Assembly: GCF_001563475.1 (NCBI RefSeq)
Contig: NZ_LPUT01000027.1
Span: 1-64,000 of the forward strand
Direction: 5' to 3'
Origin: Sporosarcina sp. HYO08
Lineage (GTDB): Bacteria; Bacillota; Bacilli; Bacillales_A; Planococcaceae
DNA: 64,000 nt
In this document: positions 21,496 to 30,613 of the stretch, in pieces
How positions within the stretch are numbered: the first letter of the stretch is position 1
How the letters are laid out: every line of letters begins with the position of its first letter
The notes under the pieces: model-generated
What the model was told of the DNA's origin: nothing
What the model saw: the letters and a program-made list of their open reading frames with translations, nothing else
Database searches by the model: none
Made by a program: the position numbers and the translations under genes

Positions 21496-21689
21496 AAAAA
21501 AACTCCGTTTCCTTTTTATAGTCCAGTCTACGCTTAGGTGCGGTGAATTATACGAGGGGAAGAAGATTGTGACGTCGACTGTAAATTAGGATATTAAAGA
21601 GATAAAAAAGATATTGAAGAAGTAGTGAAAAATCAGGTGAAAGCGTTATGAACTGTACATTCCAGGTGAAACTGAATGTATAATCAACG

Positions 21690-21803
21690 TCATGGGAAGT
21701 GTAGCTAGGGTTGGTGTAATTGGCTTGGCAGTGGGGTTCAATGCCTAAAGTCTTGTGAAGGATATCATTAGTGGTTTCTTCATTATTTACAGTTATGCAA
21801 GGG
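21690..21803 (+). pseudogene. decayed small-conductance mechanosensitive channel (mscS) remnant
   Basis: The 351 bases between yyaC and the DUF951 gene have no intact ORF. Frame 1 from about 21710 translates as VGVIGLAVGFNA, a TAA stop, then SLVKDIISGFFIIY. That is the pore-lining and hinge region of MscS (consensus G.xGLAxGFGAQSLVKDxISGFFI), with the glutamine codon CAA changed to TAA. Upstream (about 21570-21690) only stop-riddled fragments remain, and the C-terminal domain is deleted. In related Bacillales an mscS gene occupies this slot between yyaC and DUF951, so this is likely its relic. Confidence 0.75.
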
Positions 21804-21846
21804 CTGAAAATGATGATATATTAACCAAAAAATGAGGTGTGAAGTA

Positions 21847-22044
21847 ATGACGGAAAAAGTTTTTGGGTTAGATGATATTGTAGAAATGAAAAAACAACAT
21901 CCATGTGGGACGAATGCATGGAAAATCATTCGAATGGGTGCGGACATCCGCATTAAATGTGAAGGTTGCGGACATAGTGTCATGCTGCCTCGCAATGAAT
22001 TTGCAAAAAAGATGAAAAAAGTGCTTGTAAAAGCTGAAGAGTAA
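21847..22044 (+). CDS. DUF951 family protein
   Basis: A 65-residue protein with a zinc-ribbon-like core: MKKQHPCGTNAWKIIRMGAD followed by IRIKCEGCGHSVMLPR (Cys-x2-Cys). It is found upstream of ychF throughout Firmicutes; function unknown. I start at ATG 21847, six bases after the GAGGTG site. The ATG at 21832 overlaps that site and is less likely. Confidence 0.92.
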   Translation: MTEKVFGLDDIVEMKKQHPCGTNAWKIIRMGADIRIKCEGCGHSVMLPRNEFAKKMKKVLVKAEE

Positions 22045-22143
22045 GAAGTGAAATAGACATTCGACCAAGTTGTTCTTATAATAAAAGAGTTGTCTTGTAT
22101 GAAAAAATAGATCGACCATAGAAATTGAAAGGTTGTGGCATAG

Positions 22144-23244
22144 ATGGCATTGACTGCCGGAATTGTTGGACTTCCAAACGTAGGGAAGTCAACATTATTT
22201 AATGCAATTACAAAGGCTGGAGCAGAAGCGGCAAACTATCCGTTCTGTACAATTGACCCGAACGTTGGGATCGTTGAAGTTCCAGACGAAAGGTTGAATA
22301 AATTAACGGAGCTCGTGACACCCAAAAAGACTGTTCCGACTGCATTTGAATTTACAGATATAGCAGGAATTGTAGAAGGCGCGAGTAAAGGGGAAGGCCT
22401 TGGTAATAAGTTTCTATCCCATATTCGCGAAGTCGATGCAATTTGCCAAGTTGTCCGCTGCTTTGCAGACGAAAACATTACGCATGTGGCCGGTAAAGTG
22501 AATCCAATTAATGATATCGAAGTGATCAATTTAGAATTGATTTTGGCAGATATGGAGAGCGTTGAAAAACGTTTAACACGTGTTTCAAAAATGGCGAAGC
22601 AAAAAGATAAAGAAGCAATGGCGGAGGAGCCAATTTTATTAAAGCTAAAAGAAGCTTTTGAAAATGAAATGCCGGCGCGCTCCGTTGAACTAACAGATGA
22701 CGAATTTAACATTATTAAAGGCATGCATTTATTAACGATTAAGCCGATGCTTTATGTTGCCAATGTGGATGAAGATGAAATTGCAGACGTTTCAAATAAC
22801 GAATATGTCCAAGCTGTTCGTGAGTTTGCAGAAAAAGACCGTGCACAAGTCATTGTTGTCTGTGCAAAAATCGAAGAAGAAATGGCCGAGCTGGACGACG
22901 AAGAGAAAGCAATGTTCTTGGAAGAGCTTGGCATCAAACAATCTGGTCTCGATCAATTGATCAAAGCTACGTATGACTTACTTGGCCTTGCTACATACTT
23001 TACGGCCGGTGTTCAAGAAGTTCGCGCATGGACATTCCGTCAAGGGATGAAAGCACCGCAATGTGCAGGAATCATTCATACGGATTTTGAGCGCGGATTC
23101 ATCCGAGCGGAGACAGTTGCCTATGATGATCTTGTAGAAGCAGGGTCAATGACTGCCGCGAAAGAAGCAGGAAAAGTTCGTCTAGAAGGAAAAGAATATA
23201 TTGTTAAAGACGGAGACGTTATGTTGTTCCGGTTTAACGTTTAA
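22144..23244 (+). CDS. ychF: redox-regulated ATPase YchF
   Basis: A 366-residue Obg-family P-loop protein that binds the ribosome and prefers ATP. G1 is [16 protein letters not shown]3 is [18 protein letters not shown] coiled coil (about 125-180) and a C-terminal TGS domain follow ([24 protein letters not shown]). ATG 22144 follows AAAGG. A strong terminator ends the DUF951-ychF unit. Confidence 0.97.
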   Translation: MALTAGIVGLPNVGKSTLFNAITKAGAEAANYPFCTIDPNVGIVEVPDERLNKLTELVTPKKTVPTAFEFTDIAGIVEGASKGEGLGNKFLSHIREVDAICQVVRCFADENITHVAGKVNPINDIEVINLELILADMESVEKRLTRVSKMAKQKDKEAMAEEPILLKLKEAFENEMPARSVELTDDEFNIIKGMHLLTIKPMLYVANVDEDEIADVSNNEYVQAVREFAEKDRAQVIVVCAKIEEEMAELDDEEKAMFLEELGIKQSGLDQLIKATYDLLGLATYFTAGVQEVRAWTFRQGMKAPQCAGIIHTDFERGFIRAETVAYDDLVEAGSMTAAKEAGKVRLEGKEYIVKDGDVMLFRFNV

Positions 23245-23249
23245 TAGAA

Positions 23250-23292
23250 AACCTCCCGTATCGTTCGACTTTGAGCGATACGGGAGGTTTTT
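23250..23292 (+). terminator. ychF terminator
   Basis: A 14-bp perfect stem AACCTCCCGTATCG (23250-23263) with CGATACGGGAGGTT (23276-23289), followed by Ts. Confidence 0.92.
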
Positions 23293-23343
23293 CCGTTTCA
23301 ACATATAGGGTGCTAAGGCAATGGTGAAATTGGGTTGTCTGTA

Positions 23344-23406
23344 ACAGTCGCCGGGTTCCCCTTAACCTGCGCTGAGTTCCCCTGAAAGTCCGCCGAGTTT
23401 CCCGTA
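23344..23406. repeat. three imperfect 21-bp tandem repeats
   Basis: Units at 23344-23364, 23365-23385 and 23386-23406 share the core (C/G)GC(C/T)G(A/G)GTT(C/T)CCC with the same 21-base period. They lie between two converging genes and outside any credible ORF. The 21-base period keeps one frame open across units, but flanking stops rule out a gene. Confidence 0.6.
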
Positions 23407-23456
23407 ATCCCAAAAGCTCCTAGTTGTTCCCACTAAACAACTTAAGAAAAACCATC

Positions 23457-24035
23457 TCACTGATCACCAGCACCCAAAGGAGGATTGGGATTCGTCTCAA
23501 AAACATATAAACGTGGAAGTTCCGGATCATCTTTCACGACCCAATCATCAGGTAATGCTTTTAGTTCCTTATACATTGCGAAATCTCCAGCAGCACCGCC
23601 AATTAAAAATGCAGCAAGGAGGATCAGAAGTCCATTGCCGATTGCAAGACCAATAATGGCGGGAATGATACCAGTCATCCAAAAAGGCAGCAGTAATGCT
23701 TTGCGCAGCCCTCGATTGGACATTAGTTGGTCAGTTGTTGCATAAGCAACCCCCATTTTCAAATTTACGCCTATAATCATACGTTTCCATGGGACCCCGC
23801 AAAAGATTCGAAAGCCAAGTAAGTGGAACAGCTCATGCAATACAATAAGCGCGATATAACCAACAATAAAAAGGAATATCGCACCAAATGAAATCGTGAA
23901 AGAAAGCTCATCATCAATAAGTCCTTTTAATGCCAGGAGAAGAATCAATGGAAATACAGTAAGTAGCAGGCTTTTTTTTGCTACTACTTTTAAATCTAGT
24001 TCAATGATTTTCGTGGGGTGTTTTAAATTGTCCAT
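23457..24035 (-). CDS. DUF3267 family membrane metalloprotease-like protein
   Basis: A protein of about 192 residues with four predicted membrane segments and a zinc-peptidase motif HELFH in the second (IALIVLHELFHLLGF), plus a GAAGDFAMY segment near the end. DUF3267 proteins resemble site-2 proteases such as SpoIVFB, but substrates are unknown. ATG 24035 has AGAGGTGA eight bases upstream; a GTG four codons earlier falls inside that site. It runs against its neighbours and diverges from rpsF. Confidence 0.8.
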   Translation of the reverse strand: MDNLKHPTKIIELDLKVVAKKSLLLTVFPLILLLALKGLIDDELSFTISFGAIFLFIVGYIALIVLHELFHLLGFRIFCGVPWKRMIIGVNLKMGVAYATTDQLMSNRGLRKALLLPFWMTGIIPAIIGLAIGNGLLILLAAFLIGGAAGDFAMYKELKALPDDWVVKDDPELPRLYVFETNPNPPLGAGDQ

Positions 24036-24076
24036 GAAAAAAATCACCTCTGTCTAGTAAGTATAACAGATATTAG

Positions 24077-24105
24077 TTTACAGCTTAAAACTGTTATGTT
24101 AGAAT
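24077..24105 (+). promoter_or_regulatory. rpsF-ssb-rpsR promoter
   Basis: TTTACA at 24077-24082 and TAGAAT at 24100-24105, spacer 17. It starts a leader of about 75 bases before rpsF. Confidence 0.7.
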
Positions 24106-24135
24106 ATATTGATGTGAGTAATAAAAGATTACTTA

Positions 24136-24178
24136 CTCCTTGCCCGCTGTCATCAGCAGGGCCAAAGTCCATAAGGAG
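24136..24178 (+). promoter_or_regulatory. S6:S18 autoregulatory leader of rpsF
   Basis: CTCCTT (24136-24141) can pair with AAGGAG (24173-24178), the rpsF Shine-Dalgarno. Inside is GCTG-TCAT-CAGC with flanking GCC/GGC and an unpaired CCG. Established work on rpsF leaders describes S6:S18 binding to a hairpin with a CCG bulge. The match here is structural and by position only. Confidence 0.55.
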
Positions 24179-24188
24179 GTGACTACAG

Positions 24189-24476
24189 ATGAGAAAGTAC
24201 GAAATTATGTACATCATTCGCCCAACAGTTGAAGAAGAAGCGAAAAAAGCGTTGATCGAACGTTACGATGAGGTTCTTACTTCTAACGGAGCGGAAATCA
24301 TCGAGTCGAAAGAGTGGGGCAAGCGCCGTCTTGCATACGAAATCGACGATTTGCGTGAAGGCTACTACCAGCTTGTAACAGTAAACGCTGGCGTTGAAGC
24401 AATCGATGAGTTTACACGTCTTGCGAACATCAACGAAGATATTCTTCGTCACATGGCTGTTCGTCTAGATGCTTAA
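24189..24476 (+). CDS. rpsF: 30S ribosomal protein S6
   Basis: A 95-residue S6, beginning [12 protein letters not shown] with the conserved [10 protein letters not shown] and the C-terminal [10 protein letters not shown]. It partners S18 on the 30S platform. ATG 24189 follows AAGGAGGTG. It is the first gene of the conserved rpsF-ssb-rpsR operon. Confidence 0.98.
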   Translation: MRKYEIMYIIRPTVEEEAKKALIERYDEVLTSNGAEIIESKEWGKRRLAYEIDDLREGYYQLVTVNAGVEAIDEFTRLANINEDILRHMAVRLDA

Positions 24477-24513
24477 TCCATAGACAACATAATCGATGAG
24501 GGGTTGAATTCTG

Positions 24514-25041
24514 ATGATTAACCGTGTTGTTTTAGTAGGTCGACTGACGAAAGATCCCGAGCTTAAATATACACAAACAGGTATTGCTGTCACACGTTTT
24601 ACATTAGCAGTAAACCGTGCTTTTTCTAACCAGCAAGGTGAAAGAGAAGCAGATTTTATCCAATGTGTGGCTTGGAGGAAACAAGCTGAAAATATCGCGA
24701 ACTTCTTAAGAAAAGGAAGTCTTGTTGGCGTAGATGGCCGTATTCAGACCGGCAGTTTTGAAGGACAAGACGGAAAGCGTGTCTATACAACGGAAGTCGT
24801 TGCGGACAGCACGCAATTTCTTGAGCCGCGTAACGCAAATGCATCCTCTGAAAGAGCTCATGCTGGATCACAATATGGAGCACCGGCTTATGGGGCGCCA
24901 AATGAGCAGCCTCATTATCAGAATCAGCAGCCAAGTCAACAACCATATCAATCGAATCAGCAAAACTATACAAGAACGAACGACGATCCATTTTCGTCAG
25001 GCGGTCCGATAGAAGTATCGGACGACGACCTGCCGTTTTAA
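24514..25041 (+). CDS. ssb: single-stranded DNA-binding protein SsbA
   Basis: A 175-residue SSB. The OB fold covers about 1-106 ([39 protein letters not shown]). A Gln/Pro/Asn-rich disordered linker follows, ending in the acidic tip DDDLPF that recruits replication and repair partners. The central position between rpsF and rpsR is conserved. Confidence 0.98.
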   Translation: MINRVVLVGRLTKDPELKYTQTGIAVTRFTLAVNRAFSNQQGEREADFIQCVAWRKQAENIANFLRKGSLVGVDGRIQTGSFEGQDGKRVYTTEVVADSTQFLEPRNANASSERAHAGSQYGAPAYGAPNEQPHYQNQQPSQQPYQSNQQNYTRTNDDPFSSGGPIEVSDDDLPF

Positions 25042-25086
25042 AATGACCGTCAACTAACAATCAAGAAAGTAAGGAGGGAATTCAAT

Positions 25087-25323
25087 ATGGCACCACGTCG
25101 CGGAGGACGCAGACGCCGTAAAGTCTGTTATTTCACGTCCAACAACATTACAAAAATCGACTATAAAGATACTGACCTGCTTAAGAAATTCATTTCTGAG
25201 CGTGGAAAAATCTTGCCTCGTCGTGTAACGGGCACAAGCGCAAAGTATCAACGTAAATTGACACTTGCGATCAAACGCTCACGCATCATGGCGCTTCTTC
25301 CATTTACAGCGGAAGAACGTTAA
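25087..25323 (+). CDS. rpsR: 30S ribosomal protein S18
   Basis: A 78-residue S18 with basic N-terminus [15 protein letters not shown] and [18 protein letters not shown]. It forms a heterodimer with S6. ATG 25087 follows AAGGAGGG. Confidence 0.98.
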   Translation: MAPRRGGRRRRKVCYFTSNNITKIDYKDTDLLKKFISERGKILPRRVTGTSAKYQRKLTLAIKRSRIMALLPFTAEER

Positions 25324-25341
25324 TTTATAATTGTTTGTTAC

Positions 25342-25386
25342 AAACCGCCTTCTATAACCGGCTCACCGGAAAGATGGCGGTTTTTT
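25342..25386 (+). terminator. rpsF-ssb-rpsR terminator
   Basis: AAACCGCC (25342-25349) pairs with GGCGGTTT (25376-25383) around an inner CCGG-CTCA-CCGG hairpin, followed by Ts. Confidence 0.82.
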
Positions 25387-25519
25387 CTTTCATTGGTATA
25401 TATTGAACGAATGCATGTGTAAAAACACAAACAATGATTAATCTGATTTAGCGAAAGTGCCCAAGCACTGTGAGTATTTATTTTAAGTTCAATTTATTTA
25501 TAGAATATACGTTCCTACT

Positions 25520-25549
25520 TTGGTTAAAACCATCCAATCATGATACAAT
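25520..25549 (+). promoter_or_regulatory. candidate promoter of yybS-gdpP-rplI-dnaC
   Basis: TTGGTT at 25520-25525 and TACAAT at 25544-25549, spacer 18, with TGA immediately before the -10 (extended -10). Bases 25387-25519 show nothing else. Confidence 0.6.
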
Positions 25550-25609
25550 TAGGAAGTGTACCATTTAAAATGGAATCGAACCGCGTTTGAATAATCGGAG
25601 GAAAGTACT

Positions 25610-26548
25610 ATGCAAGATAATGCACGAAAAATTACATACGGGGCAATGATGATTGCGCTGTTTGCCATCTTGCTGGCAGTCTCGCTTTATACACCTCTCA
25701 TTGGCAGTATTACGATGTTTTTTATTCCTTTGCCAATCATTTTATATAGACTCCGCTATGATCGTACAGCTTCACTATTTGTCACGGCAACGGGCATTGT
25801 TTTATCCCTATTGGTCGGTGGAATCACCCTCATCCCATTTGCCCTCGTACATGGTTTACTCGGATTTGTTATTGGAGAAACGGTCAAAACGGGTAAATCT
25901 AAATTATATACATTCATGGCAACAGGTATTACATTAATTGTGACAATAATGATTTTCTACGTAGCGACAGTGCTTTTATTTAGTTTTAATATTATTGACG
26001 AATTACAGCGATACTTCATGGACACGCAAGAACAAGTCACGACCCTTATGACATCGTATGGCGGCGGTTTGCCAGAGAACTTTGAAGAAATGATGGCATC
26101 GCAAATGCTCTTTTATCAAAATGCCATTCCATCGATTTTTATCATTGGCGTTTTCCTTTTGGCATTCATAATCATTACGTTAAACTTAATGGTAGCACGT
26201 AGACTCGGCCATGAAGTGGCTAAATTTCCGCCGCTGCGGGAGATGAAATTGCCAGTTTTTACAGTCGTTCTTTACGGGATCCTTCTTCTTTTGACTTTAT
26301 TGGTCAAGACGGAGCCCGGGACAACATTTTATTTAACTTTAATAAATGCCACGATTATTTTACGAACACTTTTCCTCCTGCAAGGGATTTCATTTATTCT
26401 TTACTATATGCATAAAGTGAAGCTACCAAACATTGTAGCAGTTATTGCAGTAATCTTCGGATTGGCATTAAGTCCGATGACGACAATGCTGGGAATACTA
26501 GATTCAGGTGTCAATATTCGGGGGTGGATTGGAAAAGATAAGAAGTAA
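25610..26548 (+). CDS. yybS: DUF2232 membrane protein YybS
   Basis: A 312-residue polytopic protein with about eight membrane segments. It is hydrophobic throughout apart from a polar loop around residues 130-165. It belongs to the DUF2232 (YybS) family, which consistently precedes gdpP; no activity has been established. ATG 25610 follows GGAGG. It lies 12 bases before gdpP. Confidence 0.88.
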   Translation: MQDNARKITYGAMMIALFAILLAVSLYTPLIGSITMFFIPLPIILYRLRYDRTASLFVTATGIVLSLLVGGITLIPFALVHGLLGFVIGETVKTGKSKLYTFMATGITLIVTIMIFYVATVLLFSFNIIDELQRYFMDTQEQVTTLMTSYGGGLPENFEEMMASQMLFYQNAIPSIFIIGVFLLAFIIITLNLMVARRLGHEVAKFPPLREMKLPVFTVVLYGILLLLTLLVKTEPGTTFYLTLINATIILRTLFLLQGISFILYYMHKVKLPNIVAVIAVIFGLALSPMTTMLGILDSGVNIRGWIGKDKK

Positions 26549-26560
26549 GGAGTGAGCCCA

Positions 26561-28531
26561 ATGACGTCATTTTTTAGACAGAGATCCATACGCTATCCAC
26601 TGGCGGCATTGTCATTACTCGGTGTGCTTGCTGCAGTGTTTCTTTTCTTTTTCCAGTTTTGGATTGGATTACTTTTCACCGTGCTCTTTGTAGTCGGCTT
26701 AGGGTTTGCATGGACATTAGAAGAGAAAACCTACCTGGATGCGGAGAAACATATCGAAACACTTTCCTATCGGATGAAAAAAGTGGGAGAAGAGGCATTA
26801 CTTGAGCTTCCCATAGGAATTATCTTGACGAATGAGAAAAACATTATCGAGTGGGCAAATCCATACGCGGTAAAAATGTTCGACTCAGAAACACTCGTTG
26901 GGGAAGAACTGCCTAGGCTGTCCGAACAATTTCATACGATTTTGAAGGGTGATAGCCATGATGCACACGCCTTAACAATTGGTGAACAAACGTACAATGT
27001 TCACTATAAAGCGGAAGAAAAGCTCATTTATTTCTTTAATATTACAAAGCAAAAAGAAGTAGAAGAATTATATCATGCAGATCGTTCTGTACTTGGTATA
27101 TTGTTAATAGATAACTACGATGAACTTGCACAAACAATGGATGACCAGACGAGAAGCCACCTAAATTCGATTGTAACATCGTGTATTAATAGGTGGGGTA
27201 TCGAAAATGGCATATTCGTAAAACGGATTGCATCTGATCGTTTCTTAGCTGTTTTGAATGAAGAAACGCTTGCACAGTTGGAAAAAAATAAGTTTTCTAT
27301 TTTAGACGACATTCGTGACACAACAGGAGAACATAGAACTTCACTAACGCTGAGTATTGGTGTAGGAACAGGATCTGCTTCATTGATTGAGCTTGGTGAA
27401 CTGGCACAATCGAGTTTAGATCTTGTGTTGGGGCGAGGTGGGGATCAGGTTGCCATTAAAAGGTCCGATGGGAAACTGAAATTTTATGGTGGTAAAACCA
27501 ATCCAGTAGAAAAAAGAACACGGGTCCGTGCCCGCGTTATTTCTCATGCATTACGTGATTTAATTCAAGGGAGCGACCAAGTCTTTGTCATGGGTCATAA
27601 GATGCCTGATATGGACGCGATTGGCGCAGCCATTGGCGTTCGTAAAATGGCGCGTATGAATCATATCGAAGGGTTTGTTATCGTCAATTTCAATGAATTA
27701 GATGCGAGTGTAACGCGGTTAATGGATGAGATTGAACAAGATACAGATCTTTTCGATCATTTTATCGACTCAGAAACAGCATTGTCGATGATCACGGAAA
27801 GATCGCTTGTCGTCGTTGTTGATACACATAAACCGAGTATGGTGATTGATGAGCGGATTGTTGACAAGGCCGAGAAAGTTGTCGTCATCGATCATCACAG
27901 ACGCGGCGAAGAATTTATCAACCAAACAATGCTTGTCTATATGGAGCCATATGCGTCTTCTACAGCGGAATTGGTCACGGAGTTAATCGAATACCAACCG
28001 AAACATGAAGAGTTAACGATGCTTGAGTCGACGGCACTTCTTGCGGGCATTGTTGTCGATACAAAGAGCTTTACGCTCCGTACAGGGGCAAGAACGTTTG
28101 AAGCAGCGTCTTACCTGCGTACAAAAGGCGCAGACACGGTGCTTGTACAACGCCTCTTAAAGGAAGATATCGCAACGTATATTGAACGTGCCAAGCTCAT
28201 TGAAGGTGTTGAATTGACGGAGGAAGGCATTGCTATTGCAACGGGAGAGAATGAGAAAGCTTATGGATCGGTATTGATCGCACAAACAGCAGATATTTTA
28301 CTCACCATGCAAGGTGTCATTGCATCGTTTGTTATTGCCCCTCGCATGGATGGGAAAATCGGTATTAGTGCAAGATCACTTGGCGAAGTGAATGTCCAGC
28401 GTGTGATGGAAGAGCTTGGCGGGGGCGGGCACTTAACGAATGCTGCTTGTCAGCTCAATGTAGAATCGGTTAAAGTAGCAAAAGCAATGTTGAAGTCTGT
28501 ATTAAATGATTTGCAAAATGAAGAAGAATAA
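26561..28531 (+). CDS. gdpP: cyclic-di-AMP phosphodiesterase GdpP
   Basis: A 656-residue membrane-bound c-di-AMP hydrolase. Two membrane helices (about 10-55) are followed by a degenerate PAS domain, a degenerate GGDEF domain (about 170-300) and a DHH-DHHA1 phosphodiesterase. The metal-binding set is intact: GHKMPDMDAIGAA, VVVDTHKP, VIDHHRRGE and GIVVDTKSF, with GGGGHLTNAA in DHHA1. ATG 26561 has AAGGAG at eight bases; an earlier GTG overlaps that region. c-di-AMP controls potassium uptake and wall homeostasis. Confidence 0.97.
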   Translation: MTSFFRQRSIRYPLAALSLLGVLAAVFLFFFQFWIGLLFTVLFVVGLGFAWTLEEKTYLDAEKHIETLSYRMKKVGEEALLELPIGIILTNEKNIIEWANPYAVKMFDSETLVGEELPRLSEQFHTILKGDSHDAHALTIGEQTYNVHYKAEEKLIYFFNITKQKEVEELYHADRSVLGILLIDNYDELAQTMDDQTRSHLNSIVTSCINRWGIENGIFVKRIASDRFLAVLNEETLAQLEKNKFSILDDIRDTTGEHRTSLTLSIGVGTGSASLIELGELAQSSLDLVLGRGGDQVAIKRSDGKLKFYGGKTNPVEKRTRVRARVISHALRDLIQGSDQVFVMGHKMPDMDAIGAAIGVRKMARMNHIEGFVIVNFNELDASVTRLMDEIEQDTDLFDHFIDSETALSMITERSLVVVVDTHKPSMVIDERIVDKAEKVVVIDHHRRGEEFINQTMLVYMEPYASSTAELVTELIEYQPKHEELTMLESTALLAGIVVDTKSFTLRTGARTFEAASYLRTKGADTVLVQRLLKEDIATYIERAKLIEGVELTEEGIAIATGENEKAYGSVLIAQTADILLTMQGVIASFVIAPRMDGKIGISARSLGEVNVQRVMEELGGGGHLTNAACQLNVESVKVAKAMLKSVLNDLQNEEE

Positions 28532-28553
28532 TTGGTGAAAGGGGAAATATCAC

Positions 28554-29000
28554 ATGAAAGTTATTTTCTTAAAAGATGTTAAAGGTAAAGGGAAAAAAGG
28601 CGAAGTAAAAGAAGTATCGGTAGGCTATGCTCAAAACTTTTTACTGAAAAATAACTACGCGGTTGAAGCAACGCCAGCTAATTTAAGTAAGCTTGAAGGA
28701 CAAAAGAAACGTGTAGCAAAAGACGCGGCAGAAGAATTGGCAGCTGCCAAACAGCTGAAAGCACAAATTGATGAAATGACAGTGGAAATGAAAGCAAAGT
28801 CAGGTGAAGGCGGTCGTTTATTTGGTTCAATTACGACGAAGCAAATTGCTGACGCATTGTTAAAGGACAAAGGTATTAAAGTAGATCGCCGTAAAATGGA
28901 ACTGCCAGATGCAATCCGTGCGCTTGGATTTACGAATGTGCCGATTAAAATTCACCCAGAAGTTACAGCAAAGCTTAAAGTGCATGTAACGGAAGAATGA
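28554..29000 (+). CDS. rplI: 50S ribosomal protein L9
   Basis: A 148-residue L9 starting [21 protein letters not shown] with the long connecting helix and C-terminal domain ([31 protein letters not shown]). It lies 22 bases after gdpP and 15 before dnaC. Confidence 0.98.
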   Translation: MKVIFLKDVKGKGKKGEVKEVSVGYAQNFLLKNNYAVEATPANLSKLEGQKKRVAKDAAEELAAAKQLKAQIDEMTVEMKAKSGEGGRLFGSITTKQIADALLKDKGIKVDRRKMELPDAIRALGFTNVPIKIHPEVTAKLKVHVTEE

Positions 29001-29015
29001 TAAGGAGAAATTGAA

Positions 29016-30368
29016 ATGGATCAGATGATCGATCGCACGCCACCCCATAACCATGAAGCGGAACAGTCGGTCATCGGGGCAATTTTTCTAGATCCGCAAA
29101 CACTCATTACGGCTGCGGAAATTCTCATGCCAGAGGACTTTTATAGAAGAGCACATGAGAAAATTTTCGATACGATGATAGTGTTAAGCGATAAAGGACA
29201 AGCCATTGACGTCGTAACAGTTACAGAAGAATTATCCGCGAAAAAGGAACTGGAAAACGTCGGCGGCATTTCCTACTTAATGGAACTTGCCAATGCGGTT
29301 CCGACCGCGGCGAATGTTGTCCATTATGCAAAAATTGTTGAAGAAAAGGCCTTATTAAGACGCCTTATTCGTGTTGCGACAAAAATTGTCGAGGATGGAT
29401 ATACGCGAGAAGACGAAGTAGAAGCGTTACTTGCCGAAGCGGAAAAGAAAATGATGGAAGTCGCTAATCGGAAAAATGCAGGTGATTTCAAGCATATTAA
29501 GGATGTTCTCGTTGAAACATACGACAATATCGAGCTTCTACATACACGGAAAGGCGATATTACTGGGATTCCGACAGGCTTCCGTGATTTGGATCGGATT
29601 ACGGCTGGTTTCCAACGCAACGACTTAATTATCGTGGCAGCGCGTCCATCTGTCGGGAAGACGGCTTTTGCCCTGAACGTGGCGCAAAATGTTGCGACGA
29701 AAACCGATGAAAATGTTGCGATCTTTAGTCTTGAGATGGGAGCAGAGCAGCTTGTGATGCGGATGCTTTGTGCGGAAGGAAATATTGATGCCCAAGTACT
29801 TCGAACCGGTTCTTTGGAGGCGGAAGATTGGCGCAAGCTGACAATGGCGATGGGCAGTCTATCCAATGCTGGTATATTTATTGACGATACGCCTGGTATT
29901 CGGATTAATGAGATCCGTTCAAAATGCCGGAGACTGCAGCAAGAGCATGGGTTGGGCATGATCATGATTGACTATTTGCAGCTCATCATGGGAAGCGGTA
30001 GATCAGGAGAAAACCGACAACAGGAAGTATCGGAAATTTCTCGTTCACTAAAAGCACTTGCGCGGGAATTAAAAGTACCCGTCATTGCATTGTCTCAGCT
30101 TTCTCGCGGCGTTGAGCAGCGGCAGGATAAGCGTCCAATGATGTCTGACCTTCGTGAGTCAGGAAGTATTGAGCAAGATGCGGATATCGTTTCGTTTCTT
30201 TACAGGGAAGACTATTATGATAAAGAAACGGAAAACCAGAATATGATTGAAATTATTATTGCGAAGCAGCGGAATGGTCCAACGGGAACTGTGACACTTG
30301 CTTTTGCTAAAGAATATAATAAGTTCGTAAATATTGACTGGAGTCAGCATGAATCGCCGGCTTATTAA
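29016..30368 (+). CDS. dnaC: replicative DNA helicase DnaC (DnaB-type)
   Basis: A 450-residue hexameric 5'-3' helicase. The N-terminal domain (HNHEAEQSVIGAIFLD) is followed by a RecA-fold motor with Walker A ARPSVGKTAFALN, Walker B MIMIDYLQLI, and the motif-4 segment DLRESGSIEQDADIV. It is called dnaC in Bacillus and dnaB elsewhere. ATG 29016 follows AAGGAG. A terminator overlaps its stop codon. Confidence 0.98.
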   Translation: MDQMIDRTPPHNHEAEQSVIGAIFLDPQTLITAAEILMPEDFYRRAHEKIFDTMIVLSDKGQAIDVVTVTEELSAKKELENVGGISYLMELANAVPTAANVVHYAKIVEEKALLRRLIRVATKIVEDGYTREDEVEALLAEAEKKMMEVANRKNAGDFKHIKDVLVETYDNIELLHTRKGDITGIPTGFRDLDRITAGFQRNDLIIVAARPSVGKTAFALNVAQNVATKTDENVAIFSLEMGAEQLVMRMLCAEGNIDAQVLRTGSLEAEDWRKLTMAMGSLSNAGIFIDDTPGIRINEIRSKCRRLQQEHGLGMIMIDYLQLIMGSGRSGENRQQEVSEISRSLKALARELKVPVIALSQLSRGVEQRQDKRPMMSDLRESGSIEQDADIVSFLYREDYYDKETENQNMIEIIIAKQRNGPTGTVTLAFAKEYNKFVNIDWSQHESPAY

Positions 30369-30406
30369 AACCCTTTGCAAAAAATGCAAAGGGTTTTATT
30401 TTTTTG
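30367..30406 (+). terminator. dnaC terminator
   Basis: A 13-bp stem AAAACCCTTTGCA (30367-30379) with TGCAAAGGGTTTT (30385-30397), then a T run. The purA gene that B. subtilis has after dnaC is not present. Confidence 0.92.
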
Positions 30407-30469
30407 AGGTTCCCCATTGATTCCTTCCTCAAATCACCTAATAACTGTAATTCTATAGGAAGAATTGGA

Positions 30470-30478
30470 TGTTATAAT
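30470..30478 (+). promoter_or_regulatory. extended -10 promoter of the M23 gene
   Basis: TGTTATAAT is a TGN extended -10 with a perfect TATAAT at 30473-30478. No good -35 exists 17 bases upstream. The 5' untranslated stretch of about 130 bases holds no clear WalR box. Confidence 0.5.
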
Positions 30479-30613
30479 ACAATTTCATTACAAATTTCGA
30501 CAAACCTACAAGTCAGATGTCGAATATGTTAGATTTATAGGGGTGAAATTTTTCATATATTTTAATTTAGATGATACCGGTACTTTCGGTGAAGGACGGA
30601 AGGAGTTTCATAG

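Noticed and set aside
29324..29965. 213-codon ORF antisense to dnaC
   Set aside because: Shadow of the helicase coding sequence with no domain and no start signal.
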